A DNA stretch of 64,000 bases from Cystobasidiopsis lactophilus. Lineage: Eukaryota; Basidiomycota; Agaricostilbomycetes; Agaricostilbales; Chionosphaeraceae. How positions within the stretch are numbered: the first letter of the stretch is position 1; each line of letters opens with the position of its first letter. The notes beneath the pieces are model-generated. The model was given only the letters and a program-made list of their open reading frames with translations, did no database searches and was not told where the DNA came from. Positions 1-8,233 of this stretch are shown piece by piece. The position numbers were made by a program, and so were the translations under genes. The stretch is from assembly GCA_001599975.1 (NCBI GenBank), contig BCIO01000006.1, positions 143,156-207,155 of the forward strand, given 5' to 3'.

Positions 1-834
1 GTGAGCCACAATTGAGCTTGCATGAAGAGTGGTCTGCGAGCACGAGTGACTGACGATCCACAGTCTGTTAAAGTTGTTAGCTAGTGGAATAAGATCACAA
101 AAAATCTAGGAGGCAGACGCACAAAAGGGGTATTCCGAATGTCTAGCGTATGCTGGACCAATCCAAGCCATGAACGTTCCCAACAACCAAGGTGCCGCAG
201 CCAGACAACCGAAGGCAATGCGCCCCATTCTGATGCCACCGAGAATCAAGAGGGCCGAGTGGACGGCGATGGCCAAGATCTGCCACGCCTTAACTCAGAC
301 CTTGCCCCCCGAGCAACTAAATCATCAAGTCAAGCTCACAAAGAAAGCGGAAGCGTTGTCTGAAATTTGGATGAGGACAGCTTGGGCGGTGCAGAAGGAC
401 GGGATCTCAAAAGGGCGAACGGTGTGAACGATAAAGTCGGAATGCCCGCCTGAAGGCCCGCCTGAAGGAGCCAAGTTGAGGAAGCAACTCCCAAGGATCA
501 ACGATAAGCGGGGAAGCGCACCGAAAGTCCAATGGTAAGACATAGCAAACGCAACGCCTTGGATCAGGTCCGCCACGAAGAGCTGCATGATCAGAAGCCC
601 GGCTCTATCGCCAGAACAAGGAGCTGAGCGCGTAAGAGACGCAGCGAGAACCAGCGGCCACGGTTCCACTCACTGTGTTTTGGAGACTTGGAGAGCTTGC
701 TGCTGGAAGGGAGTGGGAGTCTTGCCTCGATGCTGAGCGATCCAGCCTTGGGCCACCCAGGCAAGCAAGGAGACACAGGCCAAAGCGGACGCCTGACCGC
801 TGTCCGATAAGTAACGACGAGAGCAGATGAGCAT
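1..834 (-). CDS. Fungal cAMP-receptor-like GPCR, 3' part missing at window edge
   Basis: Seven-transmembrane receptor of the fungal Git3/cAMP-receptor-like class, expected in the plasma membrane coupled to heterotrimeric G protein. Seen on the minus strand: a helix with QLFVADLIQGVAFAMSYHW (near 610-530), then CTAQAVLIQISDNASAFF (near 395-340), then an exon reading ILAIAVHSALLILGGIRMG and ending APWLLGTFMAWIGPAYARH (about 275-135). These match TM2, TM3 and TM4 of the family, where the TM3 motif CTAQG.LIQ.GD..SA is characteristic. A GTGCGT donor near 131 leads into a further exon that leaves the window, so TM5-7 are not visible. The start is uncertain: 834 is an in-frame ATG in a hydrophobic segment, and a short upstream exon is possible. 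Family assignment is fairly firm, gene model weak. Confidence 0.55.
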
Positions 835-1695
835 TACAGCCACGAACCAAGCCAGCGGTGCCAACTGTGTAGAAGCCCGCGAGTTGGGGCATCAAGTGGA
901 CCATCTTGGGCGCGCTTTCGGTGTATGAGGAACAAGAGCAAGGCCTCGCAGCTGTATTATCTCGAATCCAGGAGAACCCAGGCGAAAGACTCTCATCCAC
1001 GGTCACTTCTGGCGAGCAAAGGGTGCACAGAACAATTAGCACGAGCATTGTGGGGGGCCTTAAGCAACGAAGGATGCTAAATCTCCTTATCAGATGTTCT
1101 AGGAAAGCGAGTCTCGAGCCCACATAAATTAATGATCCAGAAGAGCGCGGCGGGTCAGCGGGAAGGCGGGCTGGCTGGCTGGAAGGAACAGGTCCACGAG
1201 ACAATCAAAGTCAATGCCCTAAGCGCATACATGTAAATGCGAACGTGTACAGTGCTCAGAGACTGCCACAACAAAACCACAGAGCAAAAGCAAGCAAAAA
1301 GGGTGAAAGACGGTCGAACAAGAGCAAGAGACCATCTTCGCAAGGCACTCTTTCATCCCGCCTCTCAATTCGGAATTCGTACAGTGTCCAGAGCATACAA
1401 GCGCGGCAACGGGGCGTAAGGTGGGTTGTTTTTACAAGCGCCCGCATTCTGGTGGCGAGAGGTCAGATTTACAACAAGGTGGGTCGGTCGAGGCGGCCGC
1501 TCTGGAAAAACATCCTGTCGTCTGCGCGCTGAAGGAAGCAGACGAAAAGGCTCTACCCAGATGCCATTAATACACAATTCGTTCCCGCACACTCTGAAAA
1601 GAGCGGGAGGTCGAGAGGGATTTCGTGACACGGTGGCGTTCTTCCAAGGGAGATGGTGGCGTTCCAAAGCTGTCGCGGTAGTGGTGAGTGCGTGT
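835..1695. other. Intergenic stretch without a convincing gene
   Basis: About 860 bp between the 5' side of the GPCR gene and the stop of the DeSI-like gene. Open frames here are short, overlap one another on both strands and show no family similarity I recognise. It probably holds the GPCR promoter and possibly its first coding exon, and the 3' UTR of the DeSI-like gene. Confidence 0.4.
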
Positions 1696-2791
1696 TCAAG
1701 AGGGCGGCGGCATAGGTTGGGTCCCTTCCAACGTCGGTATCTTGGGCGAAGGCAAAGGCGCGTAGCCCCGACTTGAACCACTCGCTGTAGAAGTGGCGGC
1801 TGGGCTAGAAGGCGTCGTCGTTGAAGTAGGTGGCTCGATGAGTTCCGAGGGTACCAGACACGGTATTGAAGATCCAATGAAGGCTTTTGGCGAGAGAGCA
1901 TTTTTAGACGGGAGAGGGCCTGCATTCGGGGAAAGGGCAGCGCGCGCTCACCCGCTCGATTGAGCCAATGCGGAGCTCGACGGCCGGTGAGCTTGAAAGC
2001 CAGCTCGTCTGAGAAGGTGTTGCAGTTGCGCTTGAGCAAATCGTAGCTGTCAAAAACCAACGAAGGTGATTACTGAGCAGCGGATCAATAAGATTGCTCG
2101 AGAGAGCTCCAAACGAACGAGCAGCCATGCCAACGAGGATCTGATTTCTGTGTAAAGACCCAAAGGCGTAGCTCACAAACTGAGTCCTTCTGACCATACA
2201 TTTGAAAGCGAGAGTTGGGGCAGTAAAACACACCAGGTCCTCCACCAGATCCCAGATCCGGCCAATCACCACGTCCTTCTCGTCGTCCGCTGCCAATAAC
2301 GGAGCCTGTTGTCCGCTGTTGCTGCTGCCCACGGCTGCGTCCTGGTTGACGTGCTGAAAGGCATGACCATACGACATGACCTTGATGCATCTGAGGCCGG
2401 CCAACGACTTGAACTGCTCCGGCGACAAGTGAAAGATGCCAGTCGAAGCGCTGTCCCCCGTGTTTACTTTGTCAGACGAAACGGGGCAATTGTCTTCAGA
2501 GAGCGCGCGAACGAACCTGTCGTTACCTCCGAACGCGAATTCGACGCCCATGTCCGGTATCCCTGTCCCATCCCATCGTCAATGCTTGACTACAGAGGCG
2601 AGCAATGGAGATCCAAACGGACGTATGGCAGAGTCTGTTGGCGCATCGTTTTGAGAGAGGGATGGCGAGCAAAGGTTAAATTGAAGCAGCAACGCACGGT
2701 AGAGCCCGCAGCCCAGCGTCCAGCCTAGCGAGGAGAGCCATGATTCGGGCGGGAGCAGGTCATAGATGGCCAGTTCTACGGGCACCGACAT
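1696..2791 (-). CDS. PPPDE/DeSI-type deSUMOylating or deubiquitinating isopeptidase
   Basis: Papain-like cysteine isopeptidase that removes SUMO or ubiquitin. Exon 1 starts at ATG 2791 (MSVPVELAIYDLLPP) and ends GWTLGCGLY. A 12-nt micro-exon at 2623-2634 then supplies HSAI, and the next exon gives RIPDMGVEFAFGG followed, after another intron, by STGIFHLSPEQF. The catalytic His is the one in LYHSAI; the catalytic Cys lies in SYDLLKRNCNTFSDELA near 2040-2000, followed by APHWLNRA. The last exon is Pro/Ser/Thr-rich and stops at 1696. Junctions between about 2230 and 2045 are uncertain and may include another small exon. It is divergent from the SRP40-like gene with only 84 bp between start codons. 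Family assignment is firm; substrate (SUMO or ubiquitin) cannot be told. Confidence 0.85.
2623..2634 (-). other. 12-nt micro-exon of the DeSI-like gene carrying the catalytic His
   Basis: The minus-strand segment lies between an acceptor (CCAACAG) and a GTCCGT donor. Including it converts the joint into LYHSAIRIPDMGVEF, which matches the family's YH-S/T-x-V/I catalytic block; skipping it keeps frame but loses His. This is deduced from frame and family fit, not from transcripts. Confidence 0.7.
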
Positions 2792-2875
2792 CAACACCAA
2801 AAACTGGCGCCGCAAGCCTTGGAGGAGCGGGAGCAAGGGCGTCAACTTCGTCGACGTCCCCTTTGCCGAGCAACA
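2792..2875. promoter_or_regulatory. 84-bp divergent promoter gap
   Basis: The ATG of the DeSI-like gene (minus) and the ATG of the SRP40-like gene (plus) face away from each other with 84 bp between. Both 5' UTRs and core promoters must lie here or inside the opposite coding region, so shared regulation is likely. No TATA box is obvious. Confidence 0.5.
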
Positions 2876-3915
2876 ATGACCTCGACTCAAGGTTCGCGCT
2901 CTTTACTGCCCCATGATTTTGTGGCTTCTAAAACATTGATTTGCTCAGACCAAATCGCGGCTTTTGTGCAAGCCTGGCTGTCGGCGACGCACCCTAAGCT
3001 GGGCAAGAAGTTGGCGAAAGCGACTGGCGTCCTCCCACCCAAGGACAAGGCCGAGCAGCAGCGCCTGGTTTCACAGCTGGAGTCCATCGTAGCCACTTTC
3101 TTAGCGCAGAAGAGCAGCGAGGTCAATGGCGAACCGTCGTGCGTGTCTTCGCACGGGTCTCGCTCGAAAAATTTTTGAACCCAGGTTCTGTCTATACAGG
3201 GACGCCAGCAGCAGCTCGTCGTCTTCGTCTGAAGCCGAGTCGGAATCGGAAGTGATCGAGGCTGAAGAAGAGCCTGTGGTCGAGGCGGAGGAGGCTCCCT
3301 CGCCCGTTCTCGAAATCGAGACCACCCCGGCGGCGGAAGAAAGCGCGGACAAGAAGAAGCGCAAGAAGAAGCGAAAGGCGTCTGAGATTGCTGCGCAAGA
3401 GGAGGAGGAGGAGGAGGAAGTCGCTGCTGCCACCGTCATCACTTTGACGTCCACGATTCCAGCGCCGACCGAAGACGAGGAGCAGCCGGTGGCGAAGAAG
3501 ACCAAGGTGGAGGTCGAAACTGTGGTGACGAACGGCAAGGGCAAAGAGAGGAAGAAGAACGCGCCGTGGAGGAGGGTCAAGGACGAGGACATCGAGGTGG
3601 ACGAGAGGTTGAAGGACAACAGCTTCTTCTCAAAGGTGCGGCCCTTCGGCCCTTTTCAATACCTTTCTACGGTGCTGATATCGTTACATCGTCGGCACAC
3701 ACAGGGCGGCAGCATGAACGACTACGGAGCGAAAGCCGCCAGGGACCTGATCGTCACCAGGGGCGAGTCCTTCAGGAAGGAGAAGACCAAGAAGAAGCGC
3801 GGCAGCTACAGGGGGTTCGTTTTCATGTCTCTTTCAGGCTCATGGGGTCGACCTGACTCGGGATTTGAGCAGAGGCGAGATCACCATGGAGAGCCACTCT
3901 ATCAAGTTCGACTGA
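2876..3915 (+). CDS. SRP40: Nucleolar phosphoprotein, SRP40/NOLC1 C-terminal domain family
   Basis: Nucleolar chaperone-like protein of the Srp40/Nopp140 family, involved in pre-ribosome and snoRNP biology. The N-terminus (about 80 residues, FVQAWLSATHPKLGKKLAKA) resembles a LisH-like module. After an intron near 3157-3200 comes a short serine tract and an acidic/lysine-rich middle (EAESESE, KKKRKKKRK). The C-terminal SRP40 domain is spread over the last exons: DERLKDNSFFSK, then NDYGAKAARDLIVTRG and FRKEKTKKKRGSYRGG, then EITMESHSIKFD with the stop at 3913-3915. Three introns join in frame. Compared with yeast Srp40 the Ser/acidic repeats are short, giving a protein of roughly 270 residues. 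Assignment is firm from the C-terminal signature. Confidence 0.9.
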
Positions 3916-4244
3916 ACAACCTCGCTCCCCTCCTCCTTCGTTTCTGGAGTTCTTAGAACCTTTTGGCACTACTTTACTTAGATCCTTTTCGTCTTCATGC
4001 CATCACGAGAACAGGTCTGGACACACGGTTTCTGCGTTCGATCTCACGAACGGGGGCAAAGTTCTCACCTATTTCTTGGACTTGGGCGTTGAGACCGGAC
4101 CACTTTGGTTCTCGCATGAGCGTCGAATTCGCCTTGAGAGTTGAGACCCAAATGAGCAACCGCAAGCCATGACGGCGGACCTCCGCCACCGAGGGCGTAG
4201 AAACTTTGTCTTCCCATTCCTCCAATCCCCTCAATACAAAAGCA
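3916..4244. other. Intergenic region
   Basis: 329 bp between the SRP40-like stop and the tiny first exon of the YBL028C-like gene, both on the plus strand. It should contain the first gene's 3' UTR and the second gene's promoter. A pyrimidine-rich run (cccattcctccaatcccctc) lies just upstream of the ATG at 4245. No coding potential was recognised. Confidence 0.4.
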
Positions 4245-4717
4245 ATGGGTAAGGCCCTCCCATTGTGATCCGTGGTGTCCAGAACCCAAGCTCACAGTGC
4301 GTTCATGTTGTGCCAACAGCCAAATCGCTTCGCTCCAAAGCCAAGCGCTCCTTCCGCGCCGTCAAGCGCACCGACGACAAGTCGGCCTACAAGGCGACGG
4401 ACGACTCCCGCTTGAAGCGCCTGCACCAAAAGCTGGTCGTCGAAGAGCCCAAGGAAGAGGAGGACGAGGCGATGGCTGTGGACCAGCCAGAGGGCGGCGA
4501 GGACAAGAAAATTTCGACCGGCGGGCCAAGGCAGTCCGGGCGCCGGCAGTGGAAGGAGGCCAAAGGGATCAAGAAGGTGGCTAGGCGGAGCACGACTTTC
4601 ACGGGGCGCCAGAACCGGAAGAACGGCAAGGACGGTGCGTTTTTGGGCCCTTGCCCTATGACACCTCACAATGGCCAAGAGCTCATGCGCAAACACTCAG
4701 GTCGAGTCAAGGCTTGA
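4245..4717 (+). CDS. Small basic nucleolar protein, YBL028C/DUF2423 family
   Basis: Short, very basic protein of the family typified by yeast YBL028C, whose members begin MAKSLRSK and localise to the nucleolus. The start is unusual: coding exon 1 is only ATGG (4245-4248), followed by a GTAAGG intron (4249-4319), and exon 2 begins CC AAA TCG, restoring M-A-K-S-L-R-S-K. The body has KRSFRAVKRTDD and RLKRLHQKLVVEEPKEEEDE, then a Gly/Arg/Lys-rich tail. A second intron with donor GTGCGT at about 4636 joins to the short last exon giving GRVKA and the stop at 4715-4717. The 4-nt exon is inferred from the perfect match of the resulting N-terminus to the family. Confidence 0.85.
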
Positions 4718-4863
4718 TCCGTCTCTCGCTTGCTGTTCTCCACCCCACCTTCCTCACGTTTTCCCACGCTAGAGTCTTTTCCTGTGTACTACTACCATTC
4801 TTATCCAAGCATTTGGTCCTTTTCGTCAATCCCACCCCGCGTGAGAACCTTCTCTTGTAAAAA

Positions 4864-6710
4864 TCAATCCTGTCCACTGGCACCCGTATCGTCGACAATC
4901 CCAGACTGTGTTGCAACCTGGAATGAGTCGCTTTGCCCTTGGCAAGGAAAGAAAAGTGGGCAATTTTCACCTGGGAAAAGTTCAAGATCCTGGCCTCGTC
5001 CAACTGGCCGACGACGGCCTCGGCCTCGTCGAGCGCCATCTTCTCGAGCACCTTGTTGACCTTGACCAGGTCGTTGGCCTTGAGCGCCTTTTGCAAGTTG
5101 GGGGGGAAAGAGGCGTAGATGTCCCATTGGTTCTGCAGGAAGGCGCGCACCTGGTCGACGTCGAGCTCCTCGGTGCCTTCGCCTTCCAGCACCAGGTGCT
5201 CCGGCGGGGGGCCGTCCGGCACGTTGAAGGAGATGGAGGTGCCTTCTTCGGTGGCGACGAGCTGGATCGCTTCTTGCTGTTCCCCCGCGGCGGAGGAGTC
5301 CTTCTCGGCCGCGAGCTCCTTGGCCCGGTTGACGATGCGGTCCGAGGTGGCTTGGACGTCGTCGAGGAACACCTGGCGGCCTTTGCCCGGGCTGGCCATG
5401 CGCTTGAAGAACAAGCTGACCCCGTCCTTCCCCAGCTTGCCGCAGTACTGGATGAGCAAGGCGCGGTGGATGCACTGGCGGGCCAGCTTCTCCCCCGCTT
5501 TGCCTTTGGGCGCCTGGTTGAAGGCCTCGAGGAAGAACGAGTCGATGGTGGCCTCTTTCAGGAGCGCGGGCTCGGCGGAGATGGCGCGGAACAGGAGCTC
5601 CCAGTTGTCCGACTCGATCTGGGCGAAGCTCAGGGCGGTGGGCGTCAGGCTGGGGATGTCTTCGTCCGAGTCGGCTTCGGAGGACGACTTGTTGCCGCTG
5701 CTCGTGGCGGGTTGGTCCAAGGTGGTGTGCTTGACGGAGGAGGCGTTGAGGGTCTCGATGACTTGCTCCTTCCCTTTGCCCTTGTCTTTCGAGGTGGAGG
5801 CGGAGGGCTTGGTGAGCACGGGCTCGACGACAGGTTGGGCCGAGGCCGGGTTCTTGCTGACGTGCTGTGTGTGTGTTTCCACAAAGTTGACTTAGTGTGC
5901 AATCTAAAGGGATGAGGGCAGGGAACATACGCCAGAGTCAAAGCCGACCTTGAGGTCGTCGGTGGTGATGTGCTTCTTCTGCTCGGCCTCCTCCTCGGCG
6001 AGCTCCCTCCTCCCGGACTCGATGCGGTCGGCCAGCTGGTCCCTGTGCCTCTCCAAGCTCTTGACCAGCTCCTTGACCTTCTCCTCCTCCTCTTTGACGT
6101 CCTTGACCTGGGCGGCGAGCTGCTCGAGCAGGCTGAGGAGCATCTCCCTGTAGCTCGGCCCGGAGGACTGGCTCGGCCTGGCGTCGTCGTTGGAGTTGCG
6201 GAGGTCGTTGGCGGTGCGGGAGAGGAAGGCCGAGCCCTGGGCTTGCAGCGAGGCCAGGTAGGAGGTCAAGGTGGGCAGCATGACCGAGTTGAGCTCGAGC
6301 TCGGCTTGCAAGGCGACGATGCGGTGCTTGCGCTCCTCGCGCTTCTCGTGGATGTCGCGCTGCTTCCATCTGTTTCGTCTTCAGCTCGAACGCAGAACAA
6401 GGAGGGGTCAAGGGAGGGGAGGAGAAGACGGACTTGATGAAGCTGTGAACTCAACCAAGGAGTCCTGAGCCATTGAATTGGGGCTTAAGAAGGGACGAGA
6501 GAGCGCACCTCTTCTTGTCCACGTTTGGGTGCACTTCCACGTCGCTGTCGTCCGAGAGCTCGATCGCTGTTGGCGCCTCGTCACAAACTGACACAGGCTT
6601 CCCTTGTCCCTCGTCGCTCACCATCCCATTTGGCTGTTTCTCTCGTTGAGCCAGAAATCGAGCAAAGAATGAAAGAGGCCAAACGAACAGTAATTCAACC
6701 TGGGGCCCAT
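4864..6710 (-). CDS. CDC37: Hsp90 co-chaperone Cdc37
   Basis: Cdc37 delivers client kinases to Hsp90 in the cytosol. I deduce seven exons: 6689-6710, 6622-6633, 6509-6566, 6434-6442, 5931-6369, 4972-ish-5864 (5864-4971) and 4864-4917, giving about 495 residues. They spell the hallmark N-terminus MGPRLNYSKWDAIELS, then DDSDVEVHPNVDKKSFIKWK and QRDIHEKREE, where the conserved Ser in SDDSD is the family CK2 site. A coiled coil follows (KDVKEEEEKVKELVKSLERH). The Hsp90-binding middle domain has EATIDSFFLEAFNQAPKGKA, GKLGKDGVSLFFKRM and the C-terminal domain VNKVLEKMALDEAEAVVGQL. Phases add up exactly. Two micro-exons of 12 and 9 nt are needed to build the conserved start. Large open frames on the opposite strand are codon-bias shadows. 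Confidence 0.95.
6434..6442 (-). other. 9-nt micro-exon of CDC37
   Basis: Minus-strand C TTC ATC AA lies between acceptor GTTCACAG and a GTCCGT donor. It provides the S-F-I-K of the Cdc37 signature VDKK-SFIKWK-QRDIHEK. Without it the conserved residues are absent while the frame is kept. Confidence 0.8.
6622..6633 (-). other. 12-nt micro-exon of CDC37
   Basis: Minus-strand CC AAA TGG GAT G sits between acceptor AAACAG and donor GTGAGC. It joins exon 1 (LNY-T split codon) to exon 3 to give LNYSKWDAIELSDDSD, the near-invariant Cdc37 N-terminus. Confidence 0.8.
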
Positions 6711-7454
6711 CCTTCCAAGTCGATGGAGCAGACAACAAGAAGGGCGTTCTCGACATTTCCTTTGCACGCGCCGAAGGGAGGATGATGGTGGTTCTCGGGG
6801 CTTTACACTTCAACTTTGCTGGCCAATGAATTACACGTTGGTTGGGAGGGAATAGAGAGAAGAGAACCAAAGAGCGAGGTCATGGCAATTCATCATGCTC
6901 TGAGGCCCAAGCTGGCCCTACTTTGCCTTCTCTGAGCATCCTCCCTTCTCTTGTCTGCGCATGAAAGAAGAGTAAAGACCTGGGTGCTGCCCAACAACTT
7001 TGAAGACTGCCCGAGGTCAGAGAGGAAGGAAAGGGAAGGTAGAGAGAGAGGGGGCAAGGAGCTCATTCGCCACTAACCCTGCTTGAGGAGGCCCAGTATC
7101 CAACTGGACAGCTTCAAGCGAAACAATAGAGGTGTAGCTGTAGGCACCATGCAGCGGTTGTTACTTTTGAAGAGAAGAAGGGGGAGCAAAGCGAGCCTAC
7201 GCTCTAGGTGCGTCGAATGAAGTTCCAGCAAGAGGGTGTGCGGGGGTTCCAAATGACTGAAAGGATTGTTCACGAATGAGCTTGGGGCCGTGATTCTATA
7301 GAGAGTAGAAAAAAAAGCTGCCGCTCACCATTCTTTTTGCCCCACGTTCACGCACCACCGCCCCTCTTCCCGCCAACGCAAAGAGAGTTCTCTGCTTCCC
7401 TTCAAAGCGAGTGTTGCACTTCGAGTAGCAGCTCGAGCGGAAAGAGAAAGTGGA
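6711..7454. other. Intergenic region, no gene seen
   Basis: 744 bp between the Cdc37 start and the stop of the GNAT gene, both on the minus strand. It should hold the CDC37 promoter and the GNAT 3' UTR. Purine-rich stretches occur near 7020-7060. The short open frames lack recognisable domains. Confidence 0.4.
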
Positions 7455-8012
7455 TCAAGCGCTGTCCTTGGGGGGAAGAAGAGGCGCCGACGTCCAGCGG
7501 GCATAGCAAGTCTTGCCCGAGTCGCCAGCTTCATAAGCGCCCACCCTCGTCCACCCCGTGCTCGCCAGCCACCTCACCATGCCCTTAAACACCCCCTCGC
7601 ACGTGTTCACGGTCACCACCTCTGATCTCCCTTCGCAAGCCTGTAGCAAGCGCGAAAGCAGCAGGGTTTGCAGCCCTCTGCCCCGCTCGGACTGGCGCGT
7701 GCCAGAGAGCCAAATGTGCAAGCTGCCCTCCAAAGGCTGGGCTAAGGAAAAAGGAGGCAGGTCAAGCTGCAAAGGCTCGGGGTGGCAGCGGCGGTAGGCG
7801 AACAGGAACGCGGCCGGCTCTTCGGCATCTGAGAGGGCATACAGCAAGACGCCGCCGCCGGAGGTGAGGCGCTCTTTCCACACGTCCAAGGAGGCCGGCG
7901 CGCGCAGGCCCGGGAACGCAGCGAAGATGTCGACGTTCAGTTGGTAGAGCGATTCAAGCAGCGCAGCATGGGCAGGGGAGTGCTCGTAAATCAGGACTTG
8001 GGAGCTGGACAT
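7455..8012 (-). CDS. GNAT-family N-acetyltransferase, unassigned
   Basis: Single-exon protein of 185 residues with ATG at 8012. The acetyl-CoA binding motif A of the GNAT fold is seen in the middle: LHIWLSGTRQSERGRGLQTL, where the Q/R-x-x-G-x-G/A pattern contacts the pyrophosphate, followed by a helix (LLLSRLLQAC) and a strand (VVTVNT) and FKGMVRWLASTGW, typical of motif B. The N-terminal third (ALLESLYQLNVDIFAAF) would form the substrate-facing helices. Substrate is unknown. An intron-free gene is unusual among its neighbours. Confidence 0.7.
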   Translation of the reverse strand: MSSSQVLIYEHSPAHAALLESLYQLNVDIFAAFPGLRAPASLDVWKERLTSGGGVLLYALSDAEEPAAFLFAYRRCHPEPLQLDLPPFSLAQPLEGSLHIWLSGTRQSERGRGLQTLLLSRLLQACEGRSEVVTVNTCEGVFKGMVRWLASTGWTRVGAYEAGDSGKTCYARWTSAPLLPPKDSA

Positions 8013-8233
8013 TGTGTTTGGAGGGGTCTCAGTCGTCGAGCATACGAGAAACAGTGGACGGGGAGAACAAGAGCGGAAAAGTGCTCCTCGGCGCAGTGGC
8101 GACTTGAAGTTTGATCAACTTGTGGCTCTCTCGAAAGGCAGTGTGAAATGGAAGTCTAGCGTGGAGGCATACTAAAAGATTTCAAGCGGGCGACACGACA
8201 AGCGGGGGAAAAAAGCCAACAGCCCTCGTTCCT

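Noticed and set aside
4908-5915. A 335-codon open frame on the plus strand opposite CDC37
   Set aside because: It mirrors the CDC37 exon, has Gly/Leu/Val-rich composition typical of antisense of GC-rich coding DNA, and shows no domain. Cdc37 on the minus strand is certain.
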